NCBI GenBank assembly: GCA_964020105.1
Contig: OZ026535.1
Span: forward strand, 1,054,001-1,118,000
From: G964020105 sp964020105
Lineage (GTDB): Bacteria > Pseudomonadota > Alphaproteobacteria > WRAU01 > Hepatincolaceae
DNA: 64,000 nt
Direction of reading: 5' to 3'
Shown one piece after another: positions 37,769-46,174 of this stretch. The first letter of the stretch is position 1; each line of letters begins with the position of its first letter. The position numbers and the translations under genes are program-made. The notes beneath the pieces were generated by a model. It did no database searches. It saw nothing but the letters and a program-made list of their open reading frames with translations, and was not told the DNA's origin.

Positions 37769-37797
37769 ATTATATAATAACTTACAAACTTATGCAA
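37769..37797 (-). promoter_or_regulatory. Promoter of the cytochrome bd operon
   Basis: On the minus strand TTGCAT (37797-37792), 17 bp, and a perfect TATAAT (37774-37769), about 50 nt before cydP. I find no FNR- or ArcA-like palindrome nearby. Confidence 0.65.
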
Positions 37798-38079
37798 GTC
37801 GATAAATATTAATAATGTTGCGAATTATCCACTCTCTCAATGCTCTTTTAACCTATTGATATTAAAGTAGTACATTTATTAGCATGATTCACCGCTTTTT
37901 TAACAAAAAATAACTGGAATAATAATAAAATAGCTAATAATAAATGCTTAGATAAAATTCAACTATCAGATGTTTTTCCTATTTCATTATGGCTTCTACA
38001 CAATAAAAAGTGCTTTTGTGGGTTAATAATATATGATACACTTCTCACGTGCATAAAACTTATCATTGAGAGAATATAT
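37798..38079. other. Intergenic stretch between cyd and the PLD-like gene
   Basis: About 280 bp, AT-rich, with promoters expected at each end. No gene or repeat is visible. Confidence 0.45.
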
Positions 38080-38111
38080 GGCAGAACAATATATAAAAAC
38101 ACTTATCCAAT

Positions 38112-39281
38112 TTGGAAAATGTTTCTCCATCTAATATTAGTATCTACTTAGGTAATAATGCAGGCAATATGCTGGAAAAGGAGATTGAAAATGCTAAAAC
38201 AAGTATTATAGTAACAAGTCCCTATATTGCTTATAATAAAATTGATCATTTAATTGAGAAATCTCATCAAGGGGTTAAAGTTCATATATGTCTAGCAGAA
38301 AGAGAACCACTACATGCAGATTATACGATTCAAAACATATTAAAGAAAATCATTGTTGAAAAAATAGCTCCAAGTTCAGAGCAAATGTCTTCACATAAGC
38401 ATGATTCATTTAATATAGATAATAAGAGTGATACTTATAAAAATAAAAAGAAATTTAACCGATTATTTCTTTTCAGAATTTTTCTATTAATTCTCATTCC
38501 TATTGTAACATATATTTATTACTTATATTATGATTATAATCATAATATAAGTGTAGAAAAAATTTCAGATATTACTCTTGCAGATGTAAAGAGAATAAAC
38601 AATCTTTCTAAAATTAGTAATCCTCTAAAAATAGCAGGGAATCAAAGAGTTGCAGATCAAATTAATGATATAGCTAAAAAAAATAAAATACCTATCAAAG
38701 TATTGCAAAACAAAGAAAAATTAATAGTTCAAGTTAAAAATAAAACAGTAGCTACCCTTGAGAATAAAGGATTAAATATTAAATGGGATTCAAATATTAG
38801 GTATTTATGTTTTTATTTTATTATTACATTTATTTTATATTTTTCATCTAAAGCAATACAAAATTTCTTATATAAAGATGCTAAAAAAAATCCTATAATA
38901 ACTAATTTTAATAAGTATAAGCACTGTTATAGGTATATAAATTCTAATATAAAAGTAAGTTATTTTTTAAAGAAAGAAAATGAGGAGTATGATAACAACA
39001 CTAACAAAGTTGATTTTTTACATGCAAAATTCTATGTTATAGATAATAAAGTAGTATATTTAGGATCTCTAAATTATACTAACAATGGATTTAATAACTC
39101 TATTGAAACTACCGTAAGAATAGAGGATGAAAATATAGCTGAGCATTTTACTAAAGCCTCAAATAGCCTATGGGAACATGTTATCTATCACAATATTTTT
39201 AAAGATACAACCTATACTAAAAAATCTGGCAAAACAGTATATAGAAAAAGTTTAGCTAAGATAGTATATGGTAGAGAATAG
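38112..39281 (+). CDS. Phospholipase D-like protein with an inserted membrane hairpin
   Basis: A protein of 389 residues. The first 65 residues look like the start of a PLD domain (AKTSIIVTSPYIAYN, then GVKVHICLAE). Two membrane helices follow (about 118-140 and 225-245) with some 85 polar residues between them, and then the catalytic HKD motif HAKFYVID (about 310-317) with GSLNYTNNG. There is one HKD motif, so an active enzyme would be a dimer. The only start in this frame is TTG at 38112. A well-placed ATG at 38080 (MAEQYIKTLIQFG, GAGAG upstream) is in another frame and needs a 1-nt shift. Function is unknown. Confidence 0.7.
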   Translation: MENVSPSNISIYLGNNAGNMLEKEIENAKTSIIVTSPYIAYNKIDHLIEKSHQGVKVHICLAEREPLHADYTIQNILKKIIVEKIAPSSEQMSSHKHDSFNIDNKSDTYKNKKKFNRLFLFRIFLLILIPIVTYIYYLYYDYNHNISVEKISDITLADVKRINNLSKISNPLKIAGNQRVADQINDIAKKNKIPIKVLQNKEKLIVQVKNKTVATLENKGLNIKWDSNIRYLCFYFIITFILYFSSKAIQNFLYKDAKKNPIITNFNKYKHCYRYINSNIKVSYFLKKENEEYDNNTNKVDFLHAKFYVIDNKVVYLGSLNYTNNGFNNSIETTVRIEDENIAEHFTKASNSLWEHVIYHNIFKDTTYTKKSGKTVYRKSLAKIVYGRE

Positions 39282-39464
39282 TAGCAATTTAATAGAGTAT
39301 TCATGATATCCCAGTGAACTGAGAATTAAAAAATAAGAATAAATTAACCTTATATGTTTGATATTTAAATTATTAGAAGATTAATCAGCACAGCAATTTC
39401 TACAATATCCATATTAACCTATCTTAAATAAATATGATTTTTGTTGCATGAACTTGTAAAATAA

Positions 39465-40469
39465 CTACGCCCTAAGTTTAACTATTTCCTCTGCAATCTG
39501 CACCATATTTAAAGCAGCGCCTTTTCTTAAATTATCACCCACTACCCATAAGTTGACTATATTCTCTTTAACTCTTATTCTGCTGATATAAATTTGATCT
39601 TCTCCCGCAACCTCAACCGGAGTAGCATAACCCTCATCCATATCATAATCAGCCATAGCAAGCCAAGCAGATCTACTAAAAATATCCTTTATCTCTTCCT
39701 TAGTAACCCTTTCTTCTAATTCAATATTAAGAGACAAAGCATGCCCTATAAAAACTGAAACCCTAACACAAGTAGGATCTATGACTATTTGACTATTTAA
39801 AATTCTATTAGTTTCCACAATCATTTTTAGCTCTTCTTCTGTATAAGAATCCTCCAAAAATTTACCTATATGTGGAATCACATTAAACGCTATTTGCTTG
39901 GTGAATATTTTTTTTGTTTCAAAAATTGGACGATTAATATAAATTCCTCTAGTTTGATCAAATAGCTCTTCTAGTGCCTCACTTCCAGCACCAGAAACTG
40001 ATTGATATGTTGAAACAACAGCTCTCACTACCCCAAATTGCCTGTGTAATGGCGCTAAAACCAATGCCAGCTGAATAGAGGTACAATTGGGTGAGGATAC
40101 TATTCCCTTAAATCTGTAATCTTGTAAAGACTCTAAATTAAGCTCAGGCACAACTAAAGGCACCTGGCTATCCATTCTGAACACAGCAGAGCAATCAATC
40201 ACAGCAACCCCCAAAGCTCCAACTTGCTCAGCATACTTTCTACTGATATCATCACCTGCACAAAAAAAAGCAAAATCCATGTCAGAGAAATCAAACTTAG
40301 CCACATCTTTAATGATTAAGGTTTCTTCTTCATTGTAAGTTATTCTTTTACCAATATCCTCATCAACAGACACAATATCTAAAGTATCTGCTGGAAAATC
40401 CCTCTGAGAAAGAATATCAAGCAATTCGCTTGATACCCTTCCTAAACCAACTACAACAACCCTGTACAT
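39465..40469 (-). CDS. asd: Aspartate-semialdehyde dehydrogenase
   Basis: NADP-dependent enzyme that makes aspartate semialdehyde, the branch point to DAP/lysine and threonine. 334 residues. The N-terminal Rossmann site is VVVGLGRVSSELL, the catalytic Cys is in SSPNCTSIQ, and VSGAGSEALEEL follows. Its partner in the pathway, dapF, lies 4.5 kb away on the other strand. It ends the rpsP-rimM-trmD-rplS run, 10 nt after rplS. Confidence 0.93.
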   Translation of the reverse strand: MYRVVVVGLGRVSSELLDILSQRDFPADTLDIVSVDEDIGKRITYNEEETLIIKDVAKFDFSDMDFAFFCAGDDISRKYAEQVGALGVAVIDCSAVFRMDSQVPLVVPELNLESLQDYRFKGIVSSPNCTSIQLALVLAPLHRQFGVVRAVVSTYQSVSGAGSEALEELFDQTRGIYINRPIFETKKIFTKQIAFNVIPHIGKFLEDSYTEEELKMIVETNRILNSQIVIDPTCVRVSVFIGHALSLNIELEERVTKEEIKDIFSRSAWLAMADYDMDEGYATPVEVAGEDQIYISRIRVKENIVNLWVVGDNLRKGAALNMVQIAEEIVKLRA

Positions 40470-40479
40470 AAAAAACAGA

Positions 40480-40854
40480 TTACCCTTTTAATTTCATCTT
40501 AAATCCTGAAGTATCTTCAGAAATTTTAGCAGACTTACCTAACCTATCTTTAAGATAATATAATTTACTTCTTCTTACTTTCCCATATTTAACAATTTCT
40601 ATAGACTCCATATGTGGACTATAAAGAGGGAAATTTTTTTCTACTCCCTCACCATAGGCTACCTTACGCACTGTACAAGAAGAGTTTATCCCACTATTAC
40701 TTATAGCAATACATACTCCCTCATAATTTTGGAATCTTTCGCCAACTTTCATTTTAATATTTATCGTGTCACCAACACTGAATTTTGGATAATTAGTTAG
40801 TTTTTTAAAAGATTCTAACTGTTGTTCTTCAAATTTTTGCAATAAATTACTCAT
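40480..40854 (-). CDS. rplS: 50S ribosomal protein L19
   Basis: 124 residues from the ATG at 40854, which has AGGTGG 5 nt upstream. The core GDTINIKMKVGERFQNYEGV and the C-terminal half with VEKNFPLYSPHMESIEIVK and GKVRRSKLYYLKDRLGK are typical of L19. L19 sits at the 30S-50S interface. Confidence 0.96.
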   Translation of the reverse strand: MSNLLQKFEEQQLESFKKLTNYPKFSVGDTINIKMKVGERFQNYEGVCIAISNSGINSSCTVRKVAYGEGVEKNFPLYSPHMESIEIVKYGKVRRSKLYYLKDRLGKSAKISEDTSGFKMKLKG

Positions 40855-40887
40855 TCTAACCACCTAATAATCTTAAACTATTTATAA

Positions 40888-41601
40888 TCAGCACTTATGA
40901 TCTTGATCTTTATTCAATAAATCCGGACGAATAGCCCTGGTTTTTTCGATGGATTTCTCTCTTCGCCATTGCTCCACCTTTTTATGATTTCCAGATAATA
41001 GAACCTCTGGTACGTCCATACCATCTAAACTCCTAGGACTAGTATATTGAGGATATTCCAATAAATTACCCTTGAAGCTCTCCTCCATAATGCACTCCTG
41101 CGAGTTTACCATATTTGGTAATAATCTCAAAACAGAATCTGCAATCACCATAGAAGAAATTTCACCTCCTGATAAAATATAGTCACCAATAGAAATTTCT
41201 CTTGGTTTATACTTATCAATTATCCTCTGATCTATACCTTCAAAATGACCACAAATAAATGTTAGCCCCTCAAGTTTGGATAAATTCCATGCATTTTCTT
41301 GATTATGCTTTCCACCTTGTGCACTTGCATATATGAGATTTCTAGAGGCCCCATTAGCAAAGGCATAATCAATAGCTCTCCCTAGTACGTCTGCCTTTAA
41401 AAGCAGCCCCTTGCCACCTCCATAAACCTTTCCATCAACACTCCTGTGTTTATCAATGGCAAAATCTCTGATATCTATAACTTTTATGCTCCACCGTCCA
41501 TCCCTAAGTCCTCTACCAATTACCGACTCTCCAAGATACCCTGGAAATGCATCCTTATATAAGGTTAAAAATGTTACACAAAAAATAGATTCTCTCCACA
41601 A
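40888..41601 (-). CDS. trmD: tRNA (guanine-N1)-methyltransferase TrmD
   Basis: The SPOUT methyltransferase that makes m1G37. The family start (LTLYKDAFPGYLG), the RDFAIDKHRSVDGKVYGGG block and the knot motif ISIGDYILSGGE are intact. The start codon is unclear. No ATG or GTG is in frame at the N-terminus; a TTG at 41601 has no ribosome site, while GGAGAG lies 5 nt before an in-frame ATT (41586) at the residue where the alignable protein begins. The exact 5' end is therefore uncertain. Confidence 0.93.
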   Translation of the reverse strand: MWRESIFCVTFLTLYKDAFPGYLGESVIGRGLRDGRWSIKVIDIRDFAIDKHRSVDGKVYGGGKGLLLKADVLGRAIDYAFANGASRNLIYASAQGGKHNQENAWNLSKLEGLTFICGHFEGIDQRIIDKYKPREISIGDYILSGGEISSMVIADSVLRLLPNMVNSQECIMEESFKGNLLEYPQYTSPRSLDGMDVPEVLLSGNHKKVEQWRREKSIEKTRAIRPDLLNKDQDHKC

Positions 41602-41618
41602 ACAATCATTGTTGCTTT

Positions 41619-42137
41619 CTACTCAATATGATCATTTTTAACTATTACGTAATTATCTTTGATATTAATAACAGGAACACACTCTTTTCTGAAAGGAATT
41701 AGAATCACAGAATCATCTAATTTTTTTATTTCAATAATATCTCCAGCTTTATAATTATGTATCGCGATAATATTTCCTATCTCTACTTCATTAGTATCTA
41801 ATACTCTTAATCCTAGCAAATCAACATGATAAAAATCTTCCTCATCAAGCTCAGGCATTTGACCTCTAAAAGTATACAAATCAGTACCAATAAACCCTTG
41901 TGCCTGATCAATATTATCAATACCTTCTAATTTTACAATCACCGTACCTTTATTAATATACGCAGAAGTAATTACGTATATTCTGTCATTTTCATCAAAA
42001 ATATCATAATCTATCACAGACAAAGGATCAGAGGTGAAAGATTTTAATTTCAACTCTCCTTTCAACCCCTTGGTTGCTACTATCTTAGCTAGTAAAACCT
42101 TTCTATCATTAATATGACCAGTCATTTTTTGATTCAC
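41619..42137 (-). CDS. rimM: 16S rRNA processing protein RimM
   Basis: A maturation factor for the 30S head, 172 residues: an N-terminal RimM barrel (LAKIVATKGLKGELKLKS) and a PRC-barrel C-terminus (LLGLRVLDTNEVEIGNI ... IPF). The start is either GTG at 42137 or ATG at 42125; neither has a clear ribosome site. It lies between rpsP and trmD. Confidence 0.94.
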   Translation of the reverse strand: MNQKMTGHINDRKVLLAKIVATKGLKGELKLKSFTSDPLSVIDYDIFDENDRIYVITSAYINKGTVIVKLEGIDNIDQAQGFIGTDLYTFRGQMPELDEEDFYHVDLLGLRVLDTNEVEIGNIIAIHNYKAGDIIEIKKLDDSVILIPFRKECVPVINIKDNYVIVKNDHIE

Positions 42138-42161
42138 AACCTTAGGTTAACACAGCGCTAA

Positions 42162-42509
42162 CTAAGAAGCTTGTACCTCTGAAAGCTTATTAGCCGCTGC
42201 TAACCTTTCTTGTGCTTTAGCCTTTGGTTGTGTTTTTTTATTTTGCGCTTCATAAGATTTTGCTTTAAGAAGACCAAATTTAGCTAATATTTTATGAACT
42301 CTATCCGTTGGTATAGCTCCTGTGCTTAGCCAATACTGTACTCTATCTTGTTGCAAAATGTATTTCTTATCACCCTCTACCATAGGATTATATTTACCTA
42401 CAGTTTCTATATATTTTCCATCTCTAGGAGATCTGGAATTTGCTACTACTATATGATAATAAGGGTTCTTTTTTGCACCCCAACGAGCTAAACGAAGTTT
42501 AACAGCCAT
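42162..42509 (-). CDS. rpsP: 30S ribosomal protein S16
   Basis: 115 residues. The N-terminus (MAVKLRLARWGAKKNPYYHIVVA) and SRSPRDGKYIETVGKYNP are diagnostic. The C-terminal 35 residues are a basic, Ala/Gln/Lys-rich extension, common in alphaproteobacteria. Confidence 0.97.
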   Translation of the reverse strand: MAVKLRLARWGAKKNPYYHIVVANSRSPRDGKYIETVGKYNPMVEGDKKYILQQDRVQYWLSTGAIPTDRVHKILAKFGLLKAKSYEAQNKKTQPKAKAQERLAAANKLSEVQAS

Positions 42510-42630
42510 TTAATAATTTCTCCAAATTTGTTCATCAACGGCGACTCTAAAAACAAGCTAAGAGACACCCCGTAATCTTCAACGGACTTCTATAAGGTAA
42601 TAGATCAAATTTATAAAATAATCAACTAAT

Positions 42631-43983
42631 TTATTTTCTAATTTTCAGAGGATCAATTCCCAACTGCTTGAACATCTTACTGGGATTGCCTCCAGCAGAC
42701 TTTAACTGCTTAAGCATTTTAACAGTAGATTCGTATTGTTTAAGTAATATGTTTATGTCCTGTAAAGTACTTCCAGATCCGGCAGCAATACGTTTTTTTC
42801 TTGAGAAATTCAAAACACTAGGATTGTATTTTTCTTGTTTTGTCATAGAATCAATAATGGCGATATTTTTTTTAATCAGACTGTCATTTACTCCTGATTT
42901 AATTTTATCTCCAAGCCCTGACATTCCTGGAATCATCGATAACATACTAGAGAATCCACCCATTTTTTTCATACTAAGCAGCTGTTTTTTAAAATCTTCC
43001 AGTGATAATTTACCCTTTAGAAGTTTTTCTTCAATTTTCTTATCCTCTTCTGATATATTTTCCTCTAAATTTTCTATTAAAGAAATTATATCTCCCTGAT
43101 CTAATATTCTATCGACAATTCTTTTGGGAATAAAAGCTTCTAAATTGTTTATTTTCTCACCAACTCCCATGAATTTGATTGGTAAATTAGTAATATGTTT
43201 ACAAGATAAAACCGCACCACCTCTAGCGTCACCATCTGCCTTAGATACAACAACTCCACTTAGGGGTATTATTTCTTGAAACCTTTTAATGACCTCAAGT
43301 GATATCTGCCCTAGCATTGAATCCATAACAAACAAAATTTCTTTAGCTTTTGTCATTTTATGGATATGCCTAAGTTCATCCATAAGACTATTATCAATTG
43401 ATAATCTACCTGCAGTATCAATAATTGCAACATCATATGAATTTTTAGTAGCAAACTCCATAAAGTTATTAATCACAGTGTCAAGATTTTTTGAATCATG
43501 TATAAAAAAATCCAATTGATTATTATTACATAATACTTGTAACTGTTCATACGCTGCAGGACGACTAAAGTCTAGGGATACCAAAAGAACTTTTTTATTA
43601 AGTTTATTTTTAAAGTGATAAGCAATTTTAGCCGAGGTTGTAGTTTTTCCAACTCCCTGTAATCCTGCCATAAGATAAAATGTAGTTGGAGTACTGGGTA
43701 ATTTGATTTCTTCTTGCTGATCAGTAAGCAATGCCAACATATGATCATAAACGGATTTTAAAATAACTTGCTTTGGTGAAACACTCCGATATATTTCTTT
43801 ATCGATAAGATCTGCTTTAATTTTAGGAATGATCTCTTTAATAATTGCGATATTAACGTCAGCTTCAATTAAAACCAACCTAATTTCCCTTAAAGTTATA
43901 TCTAAATCTTTTTCAGTTATAATTGCCTTTTTAGCAATATTATTGAAGATATCTTTTAGTTTTGTAGTTAAATTTTTAAACAT
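42631..43983 (-). CDS. ffh: Signal recognition particle protein Ffh
   Basis: The SRP54 GTPase that binds signal peptides of membrane proteins, 450 residues. NG domain: Walker A GLQGVGKTTTSAKIA, DTAGR, and SKADGDARGG. M domain: methionine-rich with MKKMGGFSSMLSMIPGM, the RNA-binding RKKRIAAGSG box and FKQLG. It heads the ffh-rpsP-rimM-trmD-rplS-asd run. Its receptor ftsY is 2.2 kb away. I find no recognisable 4.5S RNA gene nearby. Confidence 0.97.
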   Translation of the reverse strand: MFKNLTTKLKDIFNNIAKKAIITEKDLDITLREIRLVLIEADVNIAIIKEIIPKIKADLIDKEIYRSVSPKQVILKSVYDHMLALLTDQQEEIKLPSTPTTFYLMAGLQGVGKTTTSAKIAYHFKNKLNKKVLLVSLDFSRPAAYEQLQVLCNNNQLDFFIHDSKNLDTVINNFMEFATKNSYDVAIIDTAGRLSIDNSLMDELRHIHKMTKAKEILFVMDSMLGQISLEVIKRFQEIIPLSGVVVSKADGDARGGAVLSCKHITNLPIKFMGVGEKINNLEAFIPKRIVDRILDQGDIISLIENLEENISEEDKKIEEKLLKGKLSLEDFKKQLLSMKKMGGFSSMLSMIPGMSGLGDKIKSGVNDSLIKKNIAIIDSMTKQEKYNPSVLNFSRKKRIAAGSGSTLQDINILLKQYESTVKMLKQLKSAGGNPSKMFKQLGIDPLKIRK

Positions 43984-44072
43984 TTTTATTCGCTTATTAA
44001 ATAAATTAGTGTTACCATATTTATAGTGTACAGATAGAAAAATATAGCAACTTAATAATATACAGGTAACAT

Positions 44073-44879
44073 TTGAAAGTAAAGTTTTTCAAAATGCAGA
44101 TACATGGTAATGATTTTATTTTTATGGATCGTGGTTTAGTTTTTGAAACTCGCAATGAAATAATCAGGATTTGTGACCGTAGACTTGGAATTGGTTGCGA
44201 TCAACTATTATATTATTCAGAAGATATAGATAATAAAATATTATCCCTAGATATCTATAATGCTGATGGATCAAAAGCTGAAGCCTGTGGTAACGGATTT
44301 AATTGCGCTAGTATTTATTTTGCAAAAAAAAATAACTGGACTGATTTTATAATTGAATCTAAAAATAAAAAATATACTGTACATTATGATGATAATAAAG
44401 CATACATATCCTTCGCTGATTTTATACACAAAGATCTTAGTGATTTCGATTTGAAAATAATAGGATTTTCTGATCCTTATTATGTTAATGTTGGCAATCC
44501 ACATATTGTGTTGTTCACTGAGAAAACAATAGAAAAAAGCAAAGTGCATCAATTTGGCTCAGTTTTAAGTACCCATAAAAATTTCCCCAAGGGTGTTAAT
44601 GTGAATTTTGCTAGAGTTATATCCAAGGATTCCATTGAGCTGCAAACTTGGGAACGCGGCATTGGTTATAGCAGTTCATGTGCCACAGGCTCAAGTGCAA
44701 CATTTTTTGCCGCATATATCAAAGGATTGGTTAATAATAAAGTGGAAGTATTTAGTAGTGGTGGTAAAATCACGATGCAAATGAATGAAAACGGCACTCT
44801 GATTGTAGAAGGCAGTGGCGAAATGATTGCTGAGGGCGATTTCTTTCTAAAACAATCCAATAAAACGATTAAATTCTAA
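44073..44879 (+). CDS. dapF: Diaminopimelate epimerase
   Basis: Converts LL-DAP to meso-DAP for peptidoglycan and lysine. 268 residues. Both catalytic cysteines are present: in NADGSKAEACGNGF and in the C-terminal ERGIGYSSSCATGSSA. Start is a TTG with AGG 6 nt upstream, since no ATG is available before the conserved MQIHGNDFIFMD. It is divergent from ffh. Confidence 0.95.
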   Translation: MKVKFFKMQIHGNDFIFMDRGLVFETRNEIIRICDRRLGIGCDQLLYYSEDIDNKILSLDIYNADGSKAEACGNGFNCASIYFAKKNNWTDFIIESKNKKYTVHYDDNKAYISFADFIHKDLSDFDLKIIGFSDPYYVNVGNPHIVLFTEKTIEKSKVHQFGSVLSTHKNFPKGVNVNFARVISKDSIELQTWERGIGYSSSCATGSSATFFAAYIKGLVNNKVEVFSSGGKITMQMNENGTLIVEGSGEMIAEGDFFLKQSNKTIKF

Positions 44880-44983
44880 ATATTTTTTAACTTTTATTTG
44901 TACAAAATCCGAGACGAAAGTCTACTAAGTTAATGAAAATTTTAGTTGCATTATGTTTATAATTACGATAGAATAGCCTCCTG

Positions 44984-45250
44984 AGAAAAAGAACCTTGGG
45001 CGGGGGTACCACCCAAGGCAATGCATAAATCAGAGAAAACAATGACTATGTAGGTTTGCTACATAGGGGAGCAAGTGTATAAAGTAATACAACATCCTGT
45101 AATTACGGCTTTGTCATAACCACCAAATGCTGTGGTCACTTTACACACTTTACCAATTGATACTACCGCACACAAACAACTTAACGTCAATGAGGATAGC
45201 ATCCTGGTCTTTGTTGCACTTACACAGATATACTCCGTATAGGGGCTAAT
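44984..45250 (-). ncRNA. Structured RNA of unknown class (putative)
   Basis: A 265-nt region with five stem-loops and a terminator, best read on the minus strand. From 5' to 3' these are TATAC/GTATA; AGGAT/ATCCT; a 13-bp stem (45150-45138 with 45085-45073) holding an ACCAC/GTGGT hairpin; CTATGTAG/CTACATAG; and a 10-bp terminator hairpin followed by TTCTTTTTCTC. In the 13-bp stem and in the terminator stem the single non-Watson-Crick pair is G-U on the minus strand but A-C on the plus strand, so selection seems to act on a minus-strand RNA. A candidate promoter is TTAAGT-17-TAAAAT (TAAAAT at 45262-45257). It lacks the hallmark sequences of RNase P RNA, tmRNA and SRP RNA. Confidence 0.5.
44994..45018 (-). 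terminator. Terminator of the structured RNA
   Basis: On the minus strand CCTTGGGTGG pairs with CCGCCCAAGG (10 bp, one G-U) around the loop TACCC, followed by TTCTTTTTCTC. It is the clearest intrinsic terminator in the window. Confidence 0.8.
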
Positions 45251-46174
45251 ATTTTTATTTTACTCTACCCTCTAGAACCACTTAATCAACTAGGCAAAGT
45301 AAAAAGTTAATCTACTTATAAGATACAAAAATTAATTTATAATTTTGTATCTACAACGATGATTTTTTCTTTCATCTCATCGTCATAAACAAACTTTACT
45401 ATTTATAGTTGTGTGAGTCAATAAAAAAATACAACTTCTTTTTGTGGTTAAAAATTTACCCTATGAATCCTCATTTTTTTTAAAAAAACATTTGCTGTTT
45501 GTACAGCCTATAGTTGCTTTTGAGGAGGTTTTTTATAAAATAATGACTCATTCATCAAATATAAATATATGATGCTAAAAAAAATGATATCTAGAGAATC
45601 CTCTCTTAATTAACACCTGTAAAATCAACCATAAGTTGCCTTAACCCTTTATTCTGCTAAGAATCCATTTGAACGAATCACTAAATCATATTTTATTTAA
45701 ATATATCTATCTTAAAATATAATATCTCTTAGCATTTTATAGATAAAAATCTTATGTAGACTTTATAATCTTATTATTAAAACAATAAAAACAGCTGTCT
45801 GTAATATCCCTCCTCTTTCCCCTTGGAGAAAAAATTTATAAGCTTTTTGATATAATCATATAAAAAACATCTCTTACCTACCAAAAAGCATTTGCACTTA
45901 ACTCTTCTTCTACCTGCGCTAGCCTTTAAGAGTATTTTTATCATATAACTAGTTTCTTTCCCAAGATATGGAGCTTTTTTGAATTAACAAAAAGAAATTT
46001 TTCAATCAACAGTTAAAAAGACTGTGAGCCACTTGCTGAAGCAATAAGAAATATATATACTATATAGTCTTATGTAAAAATAGCGAAAATTAAATATATG
46101 AAGAAGTATGAATATCAGTGTTTTTGATAAGCAATACATAAAATATTAAGAAATGTATTAGGGAAAATAAAATA
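45251..46174. other. Long intergenic region before ftsY
   Basis: About 920 bp with no convincing gene. It has two partial inverted repeats (GATACAAAA...TTTTGTATC at 45323-45352 and ACGATGA...TCATCGT near 45357-45384), otherwise only AT-rich DNA. It may be eroded coding sequence. Confidence 0.5.

Noticed and set aside
42668..43099. Plus-strand frame of 143 codons
   Set aside because: Antisense to the M domain of ffh; no start signal.
44941..44974. TTGCAT-17-TAGAAT plus-strand promoter before the structured RNA
   Set aside because: Good match, but the wobble pairs and terminator point to a minus-strand RNA. Such matches are common in AT-rich DNA.
45059..45202. 47-codon minus-strand frame (begins MLSSLTLSCLC)
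   Set aside because: It looks like a Cys-rich exported peptide at first sight, but it has no ribosome site and runs through the stems of the predicted structured RNA. The RNA explains the sequence better. I did not list it as a gene.
44984..45250. RNase P RNA, tmRNA or SRP RNA
   Set aside because: I searched both strands by eye for the conserved cores of these RNAs (P4-type AGTCC box, T arm with GGTTC, GGAAG tetraloop region). None is present.
43984..46174. Replication origin at the strand switch
   Set aside because: No match to the DnaA box was found in this gap on either strand, unlike the 60-kb region.
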